Part shown: one piece after another, positions 8,417 to 18,108 of the stretch | Numbering within the stretch: the stretch's first letter is position 1 | How the letters are laid out: the number at the start of each line of letters is the position of its first letter | Source of the DNA: Pseudomonas xantholysinigenes | Lineage (GTDB): Bacteria > Pseudomonadota > Gammaproteobacteria > Pseudomonadales > Pseudomonadaceae | Direction of reading: 5' to 3' | NCBI RefSeq assembly: GCF_014268885.2 | Contig: NZ_CP077095.1 | Coordinates: 2,113,501 to 2,177,500, forward strand | Length of the DNA: 64,000 nt | Program-made: the position numbers and the translations under genes | Notes under the pieces: generated by a model | Seen by the model: the letters and a program-made list of their open reading frames with translations, nothing else | Databases searched by the model: none | What the model was told of the DNA's origin: nothing

Positions 8417-9169
8417 TCAGAAGGCGATGGCAGGTTCGGCTGACTTGGCGCTGGCCGGCTGGGCACTGTTCAGTTGCGCCGAATACTGATGCTGCGCGCC
8501 ATAGTCGTTGATGCTTTTGAAGGTCAGGGTCATCGGGCTGTTCGCCAGTGCGCCTGGGCCAGTAAAGGTTTTCTGCGCGCCGGGCGCGATCATGGTCGAG
8601 TCGGCGCTGAGCACGCTCTGCTTGCCGTATTTCACTTCGATATCGGCCATAGAGACGTGATACAGGCTGGGGTTGTTGACTGTCAGCTGGGCCTTGCCCG
8701 CTTGCTGGGTCAGGCGCCAGACCAGCTGCTCCGGGGCCAGCAGGGCATTGCCGGGCAAGTTGGCCGGGCGGAAGAAAATCTTGATGCGTTGGCGCACGGC
8801 CAACTGCAGGGTATTGGCTTGGCTGCTGGCTTGCGGGATTTCCTGGACGTTCAGCCAGACCACCGATTCGCGGTCGCTTGGCAGGCCCTGGCCTTCATAG
8901 AGAATGCGCAGCAGTTGTTCCTGCTTGGGCAGCACTCGGGCCAATGGCGGGGTAATGGCGAATGGCACCTGTGCCAGGCCACTGTCGCCGGCATCCACCC
9001 AGGATTGCACCAGAACTTCCTGGTTGCCGTTGCGCACGGTGACGTTGGCTTCCTTGTGCGCGCCGTCGAACACGACGCGGGTGGCGCTCAGGGAGATGCT
9101 GGCGTTTGCCTGGGCGGCGACGAACAGGCCCAGCAACCCAAGCACGGGATACAGAGTACGACGCAACAT
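8417..9169 (-). CDS. Periplasmic fimbrial chaperone (PapD/CupD2-like)
   Basis: A 250-residue PapD-type chaperone. The start at 9169 gives a signal peptide ending ...AQANA, then ISLSATRVVFDG, the classic first strand. The donor strand region and the EIPQ motif (NVQEIPQ) with IKIFFRP following are diagnostic. It captures pilin subunits by donor-strand complementation and delivers them to the usher. A longer frame to 9229 is possible, but the shorter start has AAGGTG upstream and a clean signal. It sits 71 bp after the pilin gene. Confidence 0.92.
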   Translation of the reverse strand: MLRRTLYPVLGLLGLFVAAQANASISLSATRVVFDGAHKEANVTVRNGNQEVLVQSWVDAGDSGLAQVPFAITPPLARVLPKQEQLLRILYEGQGLPSDRESVVWLNVQEIPQASSQANTLQLAVRQRIKIFFRPANLPGNALLAPEQLVWRLTQQAGKAQLTVNNPSLYHVSMADIEVKYGKQSVLSADSTMIAPGAQKTFTGPGALANSPMTLTFKSINDYGAQHQYSAQLNSAQPASAKSAEPAIAF

Positions 9170-9240
9170 GGTGGGGCACCTTGCGGAGTGAAGAAGTGGC
9201 GAGGCTTTGCAGCCTCGCGCATGGGGCACCTGCGGGGTGG

Positions 9241-9840
9241 TTACTCGTACTGCAGGATGAACGGCAGGGTGGCATCACCACGACCGGCGGTGGCGCTGCC
9301 GGCGGCGCCGGTGGTCACGTAGGCCGCGGAGAAGCTCAGGGTGGCGTCACCGCCCGCGGCGCCAGTGCCATGGACTTCGCTCTGGATCTTGGCGGTGGCC
9401 GCCGAGCTCAGGTCGATCAGGTTGCCGTTAGGGTCGAGCAGGGCGATGCCGACGTTGGCGGCAGTGCCGGTGCCCTTGGTCAGGGCCAGGACCTTCTTGC
9501 CGGTCACCAGGCCCGAACCGCCGCTGTTGGCGTCGAACAGCATGGATACCTTGGTGCCTACGTTGCAGTTGACGTTGAGGTTGAAGTCCTTGCCGGTGAC
9601 ACGGCCCGACGCTGGGTTCTCGGCGGTGCCCATGTCCTTGATCGACACAGTGCCCATGTCCACGGCGATCACGCGGTCGGCGTTGGCGCCATCGACCGAA
9701 CAGGCGTCATTGTTGATCACGCCGGTGAAGGAGATCTTGCCGCTGCCACCGTTGACCGGCCCGCTGGGCTCGGCAGCAAAGGCGCCGGCGGAGGCGGTGA
9801 TCAGCGACAGGGTCAAAGCGGCCAGGGAGAACTTTTTCAT
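9241..9840 (-). CDS. Major fimbrial subunit (type 1 / CupD1-like pilin)
   Basis: With the ATG at 9840 the protein has 199 residues and a clear signal peptide (MKKFSLAALTL to ASAGAFA). The mature part has the pilin features: GKISFTGVINNDAC near the N-terminus, a second Cys (NVNCNVGT) for the single disulfide, and a C-terminal beta-zipper ending LPFILQYE with a Tyr just before the end. A start at 9852 is possible but has no ribosome site; GGA lies before 9840. It is the only full-length pilin in the locus and the first gene after the regulator block. Confidence 0.9.
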   Translation of the reverse strand: MKKFSLAALTLSLITASAGAFAAEPSGPVNGGSGKISFTGVINNDACSVDGANADRVIAVDMGTVSIKDMGTAENPASGRVTGKDFNLNVNCNVGTKVSMLFDANSGGSGLVTGKKVLALTKGTGTAANVGIALLDPNGNLIDLSSAATAKIQSEVHGTGAAGGDATLSFSAAYVTTGAAGSATAGRGDATLPFILQYE

Positions 9841-9869
9841 GTTGATGTCCATGCGATTATGAGTAAGTG

Positions 9870-9886
9870 CTGCATGTAAAATGCAG
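9870..9886. promoter_or_regulatory. Small hairpin in the pilin leader
   Basis: CTGCAT-GTAAA-ATGCAG forms a 6-bp stem about 30 bp upstream of the pilin start on the minus strand. It could be part of the 5' leader or an operator dyad. Seen in sequence; the role is unknown. Confidence 0.4.
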
Positions 9887-9919
9887 GCTCACGATAAGTC
9901 GCATGGACTTTTCGGCACA

Positions 9920-9933
9920 TCAGACGAATCTTA
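9920..9933 (-). promoter_or_regulatory. RcsB-box-like site upstream of the pilin gene
   Basis: On the minus strand the 14-mer TAAGATTCGTCTGA agrees with the enterobacterial RcsAB-box consensus KMRGAWTMWYCTGS at 12 of 14 positions. It lies about 80 bp upstream of the pilin start, directly behind the gene for an RcsB-like regulator. A GGCACA...TGTGCC inverted repeat flanks it. Function is inference; RcsB-type sites in Pseudomonas may differ. Confidence 0.4.
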
Positions 9934-9955
9934 ATGGTTCAGGTGTGCCGCTGTT

Positions 9956-10603
9956 TCAATTGAATATATTGCCGGCCAGGCAATAAGCGAGAAGTTCCTG
10001 ATCGCTATTAACGTCAAGTTTGCGCATGGCCGAGACTTTTTGCGCGCTGATGGTCTTGGTGCTGCGGTGCTGGCTACGGGCGATTTCGCTCACGCTTTGC
10101 CCGGCGACGAACAGGCGCAATATTTCAAACTCCTTGGGCGACAGGTTTTCCACCCGCTGGTCGAGGGCCGTGGTACAGGGGATCACCGACTGCCGTGGCG
10201 GTTCCGGGGCACGGTAGACACTGTTGCGGGCAATGGCATTGAGGGCTTTTTCGATTTCGCCGTGCAACTGGTTCTTCTGGATCACGCCGTCCACGCCCAG
10301 TTCGTGCAGGCGCGTCAGGATCAGCGGGTTGGAAATCATGGTCAGGACCAGGATGCGCACCGCCGGGTAATGGCGCTTGAGGTAGTCGATGAGTTTCAGG
10401 CCATCGCCATAGGGCGAGTCGGCCGGCATGTTGTAGTCGGAGATGACCACGTCCACCGCCTGGCGTTCGAGCAGTTCGACCAACCCTTGCGAGCAGACGG
10501 CTTCACCGACCACGGCGAAGCGCGTGTCGCGCTCGACCAGTTCGCGGACGCCGAGCAGCACGATGGGGTGATCGTCGGCGATGATGACCTTGAGTTTTTC
10601 CAT
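9956..10603 (-). CDS. NarL/LuxR-type response regulator (RcsB/RocA1-like)
   Basis: Receiver domain with acidic pocket D10-D11, phospho-acceptor D56 (VVISDYNMP) and K around 108. It is followed by a LuxR HTH (LSPKEFEILRLFVAG ... STKTISAQKVSAMRKL). From the ATG at 10603 it is 215 residues; a start at 10648 adds 15 residues, and neither has a strong ribosome site. It is the expected output regulator of the adjacent hybrid kinase carrying an HPt domain and, by analogy with rcsB-cupD, probably activates the pilin operon just downstream. Confidence 0.88.
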   Translation of the reverse strand: MEKLKVIIADDHPIVLLGVRELVERDTRFAVVGEAVCSQGLVELLERQAVDVVISDYNMPADSPYGDGLKLIDYLKRHYPAVRILVLTMISNPLILTRLHELGVDGVIQKNQLHGEIEKALNAIARNSVYRAPEPPRQSVIPCTTALDQRVENLSPKEFEILRLFVAGQSVSEIARSQHRSTKTISAQKVSAMRKLDVNSDQELLAYCLAGNIFN

Positions 10604-10672
10604 AAAAGACGACCCGTTAGCCGATGCGGATGAGAGGGTTTGTTCCATTGCTGCCCAGCGCTGAAGTGGATT

Positions 10673-13600
10673 CTATTCGAGGCTGGCGAGAATTGCCGAG
10701 AGCCTGTCCAGCACCGCGCGCACGCGCCCGGCCAGGGGCGCGTCGAGCGTCGCGCCAAGCAGTTCGTTTTCCAGCGCGCAGCACTGCTCGGCCAGGGCGC
10801 TGGCCTGGACCGCGCCGAGGGCGCCGGCGAGGCTGTGCAGGCGTTCGCCGAGGCGTTGGCTGTCGCCCTGTTCCAGGGCCAGTTGCAGGTAGTCGATGTC
10901 TGCTTGCAGGGTGCTGACGAACAGCGCGCGCATGGCGGGCGACAAGTGCACCGTGTCGAGCGCGACGGGAGGCGCGGGCGCGTCGTCGCGAGGGGGCTCG
11001 CCCAGGCTTGGCCGGCACAGTCGGACCAGGTGGCTGCGCAGGGCCTGCAGGCTCAGCGGCTTGACCATCCAGGCATTCATGCCGACCTCGAGGCAGCGTT
11101 GGCCTTCTTCGCGCAGGGCATTGGCGGTAACGCCGATGATCGGCAAGTGGGCATCGTGCTGGCGCAGGGCCCTGGCCAGTTCGTAGCCGTTCATCAAGGG
11201 CATGTTGACGTCGGTCAGCACGCCATCGAACGCGCCAGGCTGCCAACGCAGCATGGCTTGCTCGCCATTGGCCGCGACCACCGTGGTGCAGCCGAGCGCC
11301 TCGAGTTGCTCCTGCAGGATCGCCTGGTTGATCGGGTTGTCCTCGGCCACGAGAATGTGCAGGCGCAGGGCCGCGCGCTGCTGTTGCGCTGTGTGCAGGT
11401 CATGTGCCGTGTTGCCCAGACGGATCTGGCCGATGACTCGGGCGATGGCGCGTACATCATGCATGTCCACCCACCAGCGACCATCGACCCAGGCTCCGGG
11501 CACGGGGCCGTCGCTGCTGGCGCAGATCCGCAGGCCATGCCAGGGCTCGGCGCCCGCAGCGTAGAGCAGGTCCACCAACAGGGCCTGGGGGTTGCTCTGT
11601 TCCTGCGCTGGGATCGTCAGGGTCGCGGCGAGGCCCAGGCGCTGCAGCCAGTCGACGCAATGCTGGGCCAGCTCCGGGATCGGCGCGCGGACATACACCG
11701 GGGTCGGATCGGCCGTGACCTGCGGGCAGTCGCCCAGTGCGCCTGCGGCCAGCGGCAGGCTGACCTTGAGCGAGAAGCTGCTGCCCAGCCCAGGCTCGCT
11801 GACCACCTTGATCTGCCCGCCCATCATCTCGGCGAGCCAGCCGCAGATCGGCAGGCCCAGGCCCGCGCCGCCCTCGCTGGTGGCATCCATGACCTGGTAG
11901 AACAGCTCGAAGAGCCTGGCCTGTTGTGCTTCGGAGATACCGATGCCGGTGTCGGTCACCTGGCACTCCAGGCTGACCTGGCTGGCATCGATCGCCAGCA
12001 CCCGGGTGCGTAGCACCACCCGGCCGCTGTCGGTGAACTTGATGGCATTGCTCAGCAGGTTGTTGAGAATCTGCCGGATGCGTATCGGGTCGCCGACCAC
12101 CTGGGCCGGCAGGCTGGCATCGGTGCAGGCATACAGCAGCAGGCCTTTGCGCTCGGCGAACGCGCGATAGGTGCGCAAGGTGTCCTCGAGTAGGTCCAGC
12201 GGGCAGAAGGCCACGGGCTCCAGGGCCATTTGCCCGGACTCGATCTTCGACACGTCGAGCACGTCGCTGATCAGCTGGAACAGCGTCGCCGAGGAGCGCT
12301 GGATGGTGTGCAGGTAGCCTTGCTGGCGGCTGTCCAGCGTTGTCAGGCCAAGCAGCTCGAGGGTGCCCAGCACGCCATACAACGGGGTGCGGATTTCATG
12401 GCTCATGGTCGCTAGGAACAGGGTCTTGGCCTGGTTGGCGGCATCGGCGGCGCGGCGGGCGTCCTCGAGCGCCTGGGCGTCCTCGATGTGGCGGGTGACA
12501 TCGTTGAAGGCGAACAGCTTGACGTCTTCACCCTGGTAGCGGGTCGAGACGAAGCCGACTTCGAAATGACGGCCGTCGATCTGCAGGTGATGCTCGCCGC
12601 TGCGGGTGTTGTCCAGCTGCGGGGCAAGCCTTTTGATCAGCTCGCCGGTGCCGTGCCAGTGCTGGGCGCGCTGGTTCTCCAGGAGCACGGCATGGTCGGC
12701 GTTGCGTACCACGCACAGCCCGGTCGGCGCGGTATCGATCAGCACACGGCTGAAGGCTTCGCTCTCGGCGATGGTTTCATGGGCCGCGCGCGCCGGCAGG
12801 ATGACCCGACGCTGGTACCAGCGCACGGCGAACCGGCCCAGGCCGATGAGCACCAGCAAGGTTGCCGCGAGGCTGGCCAGCGACCAGAACGCATAGCGGA
12901 AGAAGTGCCGGTAGGTCACGGTGTACACCGCGCTCCAACCGCCGTTGGCCTGTTCGTGCAGGCGGAAGACCAGGCCTTCGGCCTTGAAGTTGAGGCCTTC
13001 GTCGAGGGTGTCCAGGGGTGTCGGCTCACCGATCAAGGTCACTCCGGATGGGGCGATCAGGGTGAAGCGGTCGTACACGGTCCAGGCCATGATGCGTTCG
13101 AAGTCGTTGATCTGGGCCAGGTCCACCAGTGATGCCGCCTGGAAGCGCTCGCCCGGGATGCGCCCCGGGAGGTTGGCGTAGGCCAGCACTCGCGCTGGGG
13201 AAGCCCGGTCCGGCTGTTCGACGTAGCTGCGCCAGAGGATATCCTGGCCGGCGGGCCAGGCCGCCGCCTCGGGCAGGCGCGCGCTGACTTGGCGGATCAC
13301 CTCGGTGAACGTTTCGTTGCCAGCCACGGCCTGACCGCGTCCGCGCCCGGCGGCGGGCACGGCGATGTCGTAATGACGGGCGGGGGCGAACAGGAAAACC
13401 TGGGGCGAGCGATAGTGCGCCGCCGACCAGAAATGGCTGTAGAAGCTGGCCAGGTTCGCCCCCTGGCTGAAGATGCGGGGAATCTCGCCGGTGTCGACCC
13501 GTCCGCGTTCTAGCTTGACGCTGAACGGCAGGGAGAAGGAAAAGGCCTGGCCTTCGAAAATCTCCGGGCCATCCTCGGGCAAGGGGATGAGCACCGGCTC

Positions 13601-13864
13601 GAGCGGGCGCTGGCGATCAAGCAGTTCGCCGTCGACACTCTGGCGCACCAGGGCGCGGAGGAAGCTTTCCTGCTCGCGGATGTTTTCCATCAGCCGGGCG
13701 AAGTGAATGCTCACCGTATCGTTGTGCTCGTCGACCAGGCGCTGGACCGACCAGATGCTGAATGCCAGCAGCAGCAGGGCCAGGCCCAGCAGCGCGGTCA
13801 TGCCTTTGTTCAGGCGCAGTGAGCTGCGGGCAAGGTTTTCCAGCAGGGCGTTGTACTGTTTCAT
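10673..13864 (-). CDS. Hybrid sensor histidine kinase with REC and HPt (RcsC/BvgS-like)
   Basis: A 1063-residue phosphorelay kinase. A TM helix near residues 22-42, a periplasmic sensor of about 280 residues and a second TM near 325-345 are followed by a PAS-like region. The HisKA box [13 protein letters not shown] (His about 487), HATPase, receiver (Asp about 886 in [11 protein letters not shown]) and a C-terminal HPt with LHSLAGALG (His about 1005) complete the relay. The HPt lets it pass phosphate to the NarL-type regulator encoded 69 bp downstream. The order matches rcsC-rcsB of the P. aeruginosa cupD locus. The ligand is unknown. Confidence 0.9.
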   Translation of the reverse strand: MKQYNALLENLARSSLRLNKGMTALLGLALLLLAFSIWSVQRLVDEHNDTVSIHFARLMENIREQESFLRALVRQSVDGELLDRQRPLEPVLIPLPEDGPEIFEGQAFSFSLPFSVKLERGRVDTGEIPRIFSQGANLASFYSHFWSAAHYRSPQVFLFAPARHYDIAVPAAGRGRGQAVAGNETFTEVIRQVSARLPEAAAWPAGQDILWRSYVEQPDRASPARVLAYANLPGRIPGERFQAASLVDLAQINDFERIMAWTVYDRFTLIAPSGVTLIGEPTPLDTLDEGLNFKAEGLVFRLHEQANGGWSAVYTVTYRHFFRYAFWSLASLAATLLVLIGLGRFAVRWYQRRVILPARAAHETIAESEAFSRVLIDTAPTGLCVVRNADHAVLLENQRAQHWHGTGELIKRLAPQLDNTRSGEHHLQIDGRHFEVGFVSTRYQGEDVKLFAFNDVTRHIEDAQALEDARRAADAANQAKTLFLATMSHEIRTPLYGVLGTLELLGLTTLDSRQQGYLHTIQRSSATLFQLISDVLDVSKIESGQMALEPVAFCPLDLLEDTLRTYRAFAERKGLLLYACTDASLPAQVVGDPIRIRQILNNLLSNAIKFTDSGRVVLRTRVLAIDASQVSLECQVTDTGIGISEAQQARLFELFYQVMDATSEGGAGLGLPICGWLAEMMGGQIKVVSEPGLGSSFSLKVSLPLAAGALGDCPQVTADPTPVYVRAPIPELAQHCVDWLQRLGLAATLTIPAQEQSNPQALLVDLLYAAGAEPWHGLRICASSDGPVPGAWVDGRWWVDMHDVRAIARVIGQIRLGNTAHDLHTAQQQRAALRLHILVAEDNPINQAILQEQLEALGCTTVVAANGEQAMLRWQPGAFDGVLTDVNMPLMNGYELARALRQHDAHLPIIGVTANALREEGQRCLEVGMNAWMVKPLSLQALRSHLVRLCRPSLGEPPRDDAPAPPVALDTVHLSPAMRALFVSTLQADIDYLQLALEQGDSQRLGERLHSLAGALGAVQASALAEQCCALENELLGATLDAPLAGRVRAVLDRLSAILASLE

Positions 13865-13953
13865 GGGGGCAGGGCAATCCGGCAGGCCTGGAAGGCGTCG
13901 ATATCAAATGGATATTACCGCCGATGCTCAGCCTCCACAGGGGGTATGACAAA

Positions 13954-15147
13954 TTAATAGGCGGCGGGCGGACCGTCGCCGTGCAGCAAGTGCTGGAACT
14001 GTTCGGCCGAGACCGCGTGGGAAATCAGGAAACCCTGCGCCTGGTTGCAGTCGACCTTGCGTAGCATCTCCAGCTCCTGCGGCGTCTCGACGCCCTCGGC
14101 GACCACGGTCAGGCCAAGCTTGTGGCCCAGGGCGACGATGCTGGCCAGGGCCGAGGCCAGGCTTTCGCTCTCATCGCAGCGTTGCACCAACGCTCGGTCG
14201 ATCTTCAGTTCCGTGAATGGCGTCGACACCAGGCTCATGTACGAGCTGTAGCCCTTGCCAAAGTCATCCTGCGACAGCCCGAACCCCTTCATGCGCAAGC
14301 GACAAGCGCCAGCGTAGAAGTTGCTCAGGTCCTCGGGGATCGAGCACTCCATCAGTTCGAAGCACAGCTTGCCGGGCACTCCCTGGTGATGCAGGACGAA
14401 CGCCAGCAGCCGGTCGGCCAGGTCGTGGCTGTTGAGCAGATGGGTCGGCAGGTTGATCGACACCGGAATGTCATACCCCTGTTCGCGCCAGCGGGCCTGG
14501 GCGTCCATGGCCTGCTTGAGCATGACCCACAACAGGCGTTCCTCCAGGCCGAAGGCATTGAGGGTCGGCAGGAAGGCGCCCGGCAGCAGCACCCCTTGCT
14601 GCGGATGCATCCAGCGCACCAGGGCCTCGGCGGCGACGATACGGCCATTGTGCAAGGACTTCTTGGGTTGGAACCAGGCCTGGAAGGCGTGGCTGTTCAA
14701 GGCTTCGACCAAGGTCTGGCGATCGAACTCGAGGGTGGCTGGCGTGGTTTGCGCGTCGCTTTGCCGACGCAGTTGCAACTGCTCGATCAGGTTGCGCAGC
14801 GCGCTCGGTTCGACCGGCTTGGAGATCAGCCCGAGCACGTCGACGCCAAGGTTCTTGGCCACCAGGCTGGCGGCCATGAGCATGCGCCGCGAGGCGGCGC
14901 TCATGATCGCCAGGCCTGGCTTGTGGCGCAGGCCGGTCAGGTGCTGGATGAACTGCACGCCGTCCATGCCCGGCATCAGCAGGTCGGTCAGGACCAGGTC
15001 GAAGTCGCGCAGGCGCAGGCGCTCCAGGGCTTCCTGGCCATCCCGCGCGGCCTCCAGGTGGAAGCTGCCCAGCTCGTTGAACAGGTGTTGCAGGTACATG
15101 TGCTGGAAGGGGTGGTCTTCGACGATCAGGATGTTAAAGCGCTTCAA
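13954..15147 (-). CDS. Response regulator with EAL phosphodiesterase output (PvrR/RocR-like)
   Basis: A 397-residue protein: receiver with D55 (LVLTDLLMPGMDG), then an EAL domain with AEALVRW (EAL at 174-176), FELMEC, the DDFGKGYSS loop, ELKID and VAEGVE. These are the catalytic motifs for c-di-GMP hydrolysis, so it is probably active. It starts at a TTG (15147) that overlaps the upstream kinase gene by 14 bp, with GAGG before it, so translation is likely coupled. In P. aeruginosa the counterpart opposes the fimbria-activating branch. Confidence 0.9.
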   Translation of the reverse strand: MKRFNILIVEDHPFQHMYLQHLFNELGSFHLEAARDGQEALERLRLRDFDLVLTDLLMPGMDGVQFIQHLTGLRHKPGLAIMSAASRRMLMAASLVAKNLGVDVLGLISKPVEPSALRNLIEQLQLRRQSDAQTTPATLEFDRQTLVEALNSHAFQAWFQPKKSLHNGRIVAAEALVRWMHPQQGVLLPGAFLPTLNAFGLEERLLWVMLKQAMDAQARWREQGYDIPVSINLPTHLLNSHDLADRLLAFVLHHQGVPGKLCFELMECSIPEDLSNFYAGACRLRMKGFGLSQDDFGKGYSSYMSLVSTPFTELKIDRALVQRCDESESLASALASIVALGHKLGLTVVAEGVETPQELEMLRKVDCNQAQGFLISHAVSAEQFQHLLHGDGPPAAY

Positions 15148-17956
15148 GACGGCTACCTCGATACGGGGCCAGGCAGTTGGACAGGGCTTGCAGGTTGAAG
15201 GGTTTGATCAGGCAGCGGTCCATGCCGGCGGCCAGGCACAGTTCTTCCTCGCCGCGCAGGGCATTGGCGGTGGCGCCGATGATCGGCAGCGCGCAGCCTT
15301 GCTGGCGCAGGGCGCGGGCCAGGGCGTAGCCGTTCATGCCCGGCATGTTGACGTCGGTCAGGACCAGGTCGAAGCGCTCGCGTTGCCAGGCGAGCAGGGC
15401 TTGCTCGCCATCACTGGCCAGGGTCACGCCGCAGCCCAGTTCCTGCAGTTGGTCGCGCAGAATCAACTGGTTGATGACGTTGTCCTCGGCGACCAGCACC
15501 TGCAGCCCGAGCGGCTCTGGCGCGCTGGATACGGCCTGAGCCTCGGCGCCGGCACGGCGCAGGCCCTGGGCCTGGCTGACGGCCTGGTGCAGGGCGCCGA
15601 GGTCGTTGAGATTGACCTGCCAATGCCCTGCCTCGGGCTGGGCTTCCCAGCAAGCAAAGGCACTGGCCTGGATGCGTGGGCCGCCCCAGTCGGGCAGCAG
15701 CCCTGGTTCGACCGCGCCGGGGTGCACTTCGACCAGCAACTCGCCGTCATGGGCGCTGCCGGGCACCGGCGCGCCAACCTGGGCCCGCGCGCCCCAGCGG
15801 CACAACCAGCCGGCCAGGGCCTCGGCCAGCTCGCGGATCGGCGACAGCACATGGATGCGTTCGGCCAACAGGTTGAAGGGCGCCAAGGGCCGCCCCGAGG
15901 CGACCTCCAGGGGCAGGGTCAGGCTGAAGCTGCTGCCCAGGCCGCGCTCGCTGACCAGGCGCAACTGGCCATTCATCAGTTGCGTCAGGCGCTGGCAGAT
16001 GGGCAAGCCCAAGCCGGTACCGGGGATGACCTGGGTATGGCCTTCGCTCTGGTAGAAGGGGTCGAAGACGAACGGCTGGTCCTGCTCGTCGATGCCCTTG
16101 CCGGTGTCGGCGACCTGCCACAGCACATGGCAACGCTCGCCGTCGCGGTTGAGCAGGCGGGCGCGCAGCACCACGCGACCGCAGTCGGTGAACTTCACCG
16201 CGTTACTCAACAGGTTGTTGAGAATCTGCCGCAGCCGGTTGACGTCGCCGATCAGGTGCTCGGGCAGGTGCGGGTCGAGGCAGCTGTAGAGCTGCAGGCC
16301 TTTGCTGCGGGCCGCCGCGCTGTAGCCCTGGATCACTTCGTGGACCAGCGCCGGGGCGGAAAACTCGCTGAGTACCAGGGCCAGCTGGCCGGCCTCGATT
16401 TTCGACACATCGAGCACGTCGCAAATCAATTGCAGCAGGGCCGAGGACGACCCTTCGATGGCCCGCAGATAGTCGCGCTGCTGGGGATCGAGGGTAGTCC
16501 GCGAGAGCAGTTCCAGGGTGCCCAGCACGCCGTGCAGTGGGGTGCGGATTTCGTGGCTCATGGTCGCCAGGAACTGAGTCTTCGCCTCATTGGCGGTGTC
16601 GGCGGCGCGCCGGGCATCCTCCAGCGCGGCTTCGATCTGTTTGCGCGCGCTGATGTCGCTGAACGCGCACAGCAGCACATCTTCACCCTTGTAGCGGGTG
16701 GCCACGCAGCTCAGGTACAGGTGGCGGCCGTCGGCGCTTTCAAAGTAGTCGCTGAATGGTCCGTCCTGGTGCGCGAAGGCTTGCTGGATCCAGTGTGTGC
16801 GGCGCGCGTCATGCGGGTCTTCCTGGCCCAGCCATTGCTGGGCCAGGTGGTTCTCCAGCACCACCTGGCCGTCGTTGCGGCGCAGCACGCACAAGGCGAC
16901 CGGGGCGGTCTCGATCACATCGCGGCTGAACATCTCGCTCTCGACCACCGCCCTGATCCGTTGCACCGTCGGCGTGATGAAGCGCTGTTCGAAGCGGCGC
17001 AGCAGCCCGAGGATCAAACCGATGCTGAGCAGGCAGAACAGCAAGGTCCCGAGCAGCTGTTGCCAGAGCCCGGCGAGGATGGCGCGCAGCTCGATGGCGT
17101 ACACCAGCTGCCAGTCCGAGGACATCAAGGGTTTGCTGATCACCAGGTGGCTGGGCAGCAGGCCCTTGCCGACGAAGCCGAAGAAGTCGCCATCGCGGTG
17201 ATCGCGCAGTGATTGGTTCAGGGCCGGGTCGGTGCTGTTGGTGAACACCAGCAGGCCATCGCCGTTGAACATCATGAATTCGCCGGAGCTGGCGTCGGCC
17301 AGGGTCGGGGAGACCGCGCGGCTGTCTATTTCCAGGCCCAGCCAGCCGGAATCGGGGTCGCGCTCGTCCAGGCGCAGGAAGATGTACAGGCGTGAGCGCT
17401 GGGCGTCCTGCTCGGCCAGCCACAGTTCGGCGGGTGGCGTGGGTTGTTGCAGGGCGCCGTGCAGGCGGGCCAGCAACGCAGGGGAGGGAGACGAGACCTG
17501 CGCGCTGCCGCTGTACAGCCAACGGACGCGCGCCTGCGGGCCACTGCCCACGTACAGCAGGTTGACGTGCCGCGACTTCAGGTGTGCGCACATGCGTTGG
17601 GTCAGCCAAAGGCTCCAGTGTTTGCCCGGCCTGTCGCCCAGTTGCAGGCGGACCTCTTCGTTGGGCGCCAGTGGCTGCAGGATGAGTGCCTGGGCGCTCT
17701 GGCGAATAGCGGAAAGGCTCAGGCTTTCCAGCAACGCCTCGCGGTTGGTGAAGAAGGTGTGCGCCTCGGCGATGGCGGCGCTCATGTAGCCGCGGCGTTG
17801 GGAAATGTCGGTATTGAAGGTGAACAGCAGGAAGTTGTAGGCGCCACTGAGGATGCCGGCCGATAGCACGAACGCCAGCAGCCGCAGCAGGCGACGCGCC
17901 GCTTCGGGGTTGGAGAGCAGGGGAGTGATCTGTTGCAGGTAGGATTTAAGTCGCAT
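15134..17956 (-). CDS. Hybrid sensor histidine kinase (PvrS/RocS1-like)
   Basis: 940 residues: TM near 22-46, a large periplasmic region, TM near 300-322, PAS around 345-450, HisKA with [13 protein letters not shown] (His about 466), HATPase (NLLSNAVKF; GTGLGLPIC) and a C-terminal receiver (Asp about 866, LTDVNMPGMNG). Unlike its paralogue at 10673-13864 it has no HPt, so it may rely on that kinase's HPt or act directly on the EAL regulator. It is the first gene of the regulator block, divergent from a pilin-like gene across 150 bp. Confidence 0.9.
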   Translation of the reverse strand: MRLKSYLQQITPLLSNPEAARRLLRLLAFVLSAGILSGAYNFLLFTFNTDISQRRGYMSAAIAEAHTFFTNREALLESLSLSAIRQSAQALILQPLAPNEEVRLQLGDRPGKHWSLWLTQRMCAHLKSRHVNLLYVGSGPQARVRWLYSGSAQVSSPSPALLARLHGALQQPTPPAELWLAEQDAQRSRLYIFLRLDERDPDSGWLGLEIDSRAVSPTLADASSGEFMMFNGDGLLVFTNSTDPALNQSLRDHRDGDFFGFVGKGLLPSHLVISKPLMSSDWQLVYAIELRAILAGLWQQLLGTLLFCLLSIGLILGLLRRFEQRFITPTVQRIRAVVESEMFSRDVIETAPVALCVLRRNDGQVVLENHLAQQWLGQEDPHDARRTHWIQQAFAHQDGPFSDYFESADGRHLYLSCVATRYKGEDVLLCAFSDISARKQIEAALEDARRAADTANEAKTQFLATMSHEIRTPLHGVLGTLELLSRTTLDPQQRDYLRAIEGSSSALLQLICDVLDVSKIEAGQLALVLSEFSAPALVHEVIQGYSAAARSKGLQLYSCLDPHLPEHLIGDVNRLRQILNNLLSNAVKFTDCGRVVLRARLLNRDGERCHVLWQVADTGKGIDEQDQPFVFDPFYQSEGHTQVIPGTGLGLPICQRLTQLMNGQLRLVSERGLGSSFSLTLPLEVASGRPLAPFNLLAERIHVLSPIRELAEALAGWLCRWGARAQVGAPVPGSAHDGELLVEVHPGAVEPGLLPDWGGPRIQASAFACWEAQPEAGHWQVNLNDLGALHQAVSQAQGLRRAGAEAQAVSSAPEPLGLQVLVAEDNVINQLILRDQLQELGCGVTLASDGEQALLAWQRERFDLVLTDVNMPGMNGYALARALRQQGCALPIIGATANALRGEEELCLAAGMDRCLIKPFNLQALSNCLAPYRGSRLEAL

Positions 17957-18023
17957 GGCGCGACTGTAGGCAGGACGCTGGCAAGGCGATATCAGACGAT
18001 CCTTAAAGCGATTTTCTCCGCTT

Positions 18024-18039
18024 TGTGACCGGTGTCACA
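18024..18039. promoter_or_regulatory. CRP/Vfr-type binding site
   Basis: TGTGA-CCGGTG-TCACA matches the CRP consensus TGTGA-N6-TCACA perfectly. It lies in the divergent region, 68 bp from the kinase start and 70 bp before the ribosome site of the pilin-like gene. Vfr is the Pseudomonas CRP homologue and controls surface appendages in P. aeruginosa. Occupancy is inferred. Confidence 0.6.
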
Positions 18040-18108
18040 CCCTGTGCCGTGGCGCTTACCGCTTATCGGATAGTCTGGGGGCAAGTCAGTGCGAAGGGGA
18101 GCGAGACG

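Noticed and set aside
5439..8489. 1016-codon plus-strand ORF
   Set aside because: Antisense to the usher gene and overlapping the beta-lactamase in another frame; composition is that of a shadow.
14432..17212. 926-codon plus-strand ORF opposite the hybrid kinase
   Set aside because: Shadow of the PvrS-like kinase and EAL genes; no domain recognisable.
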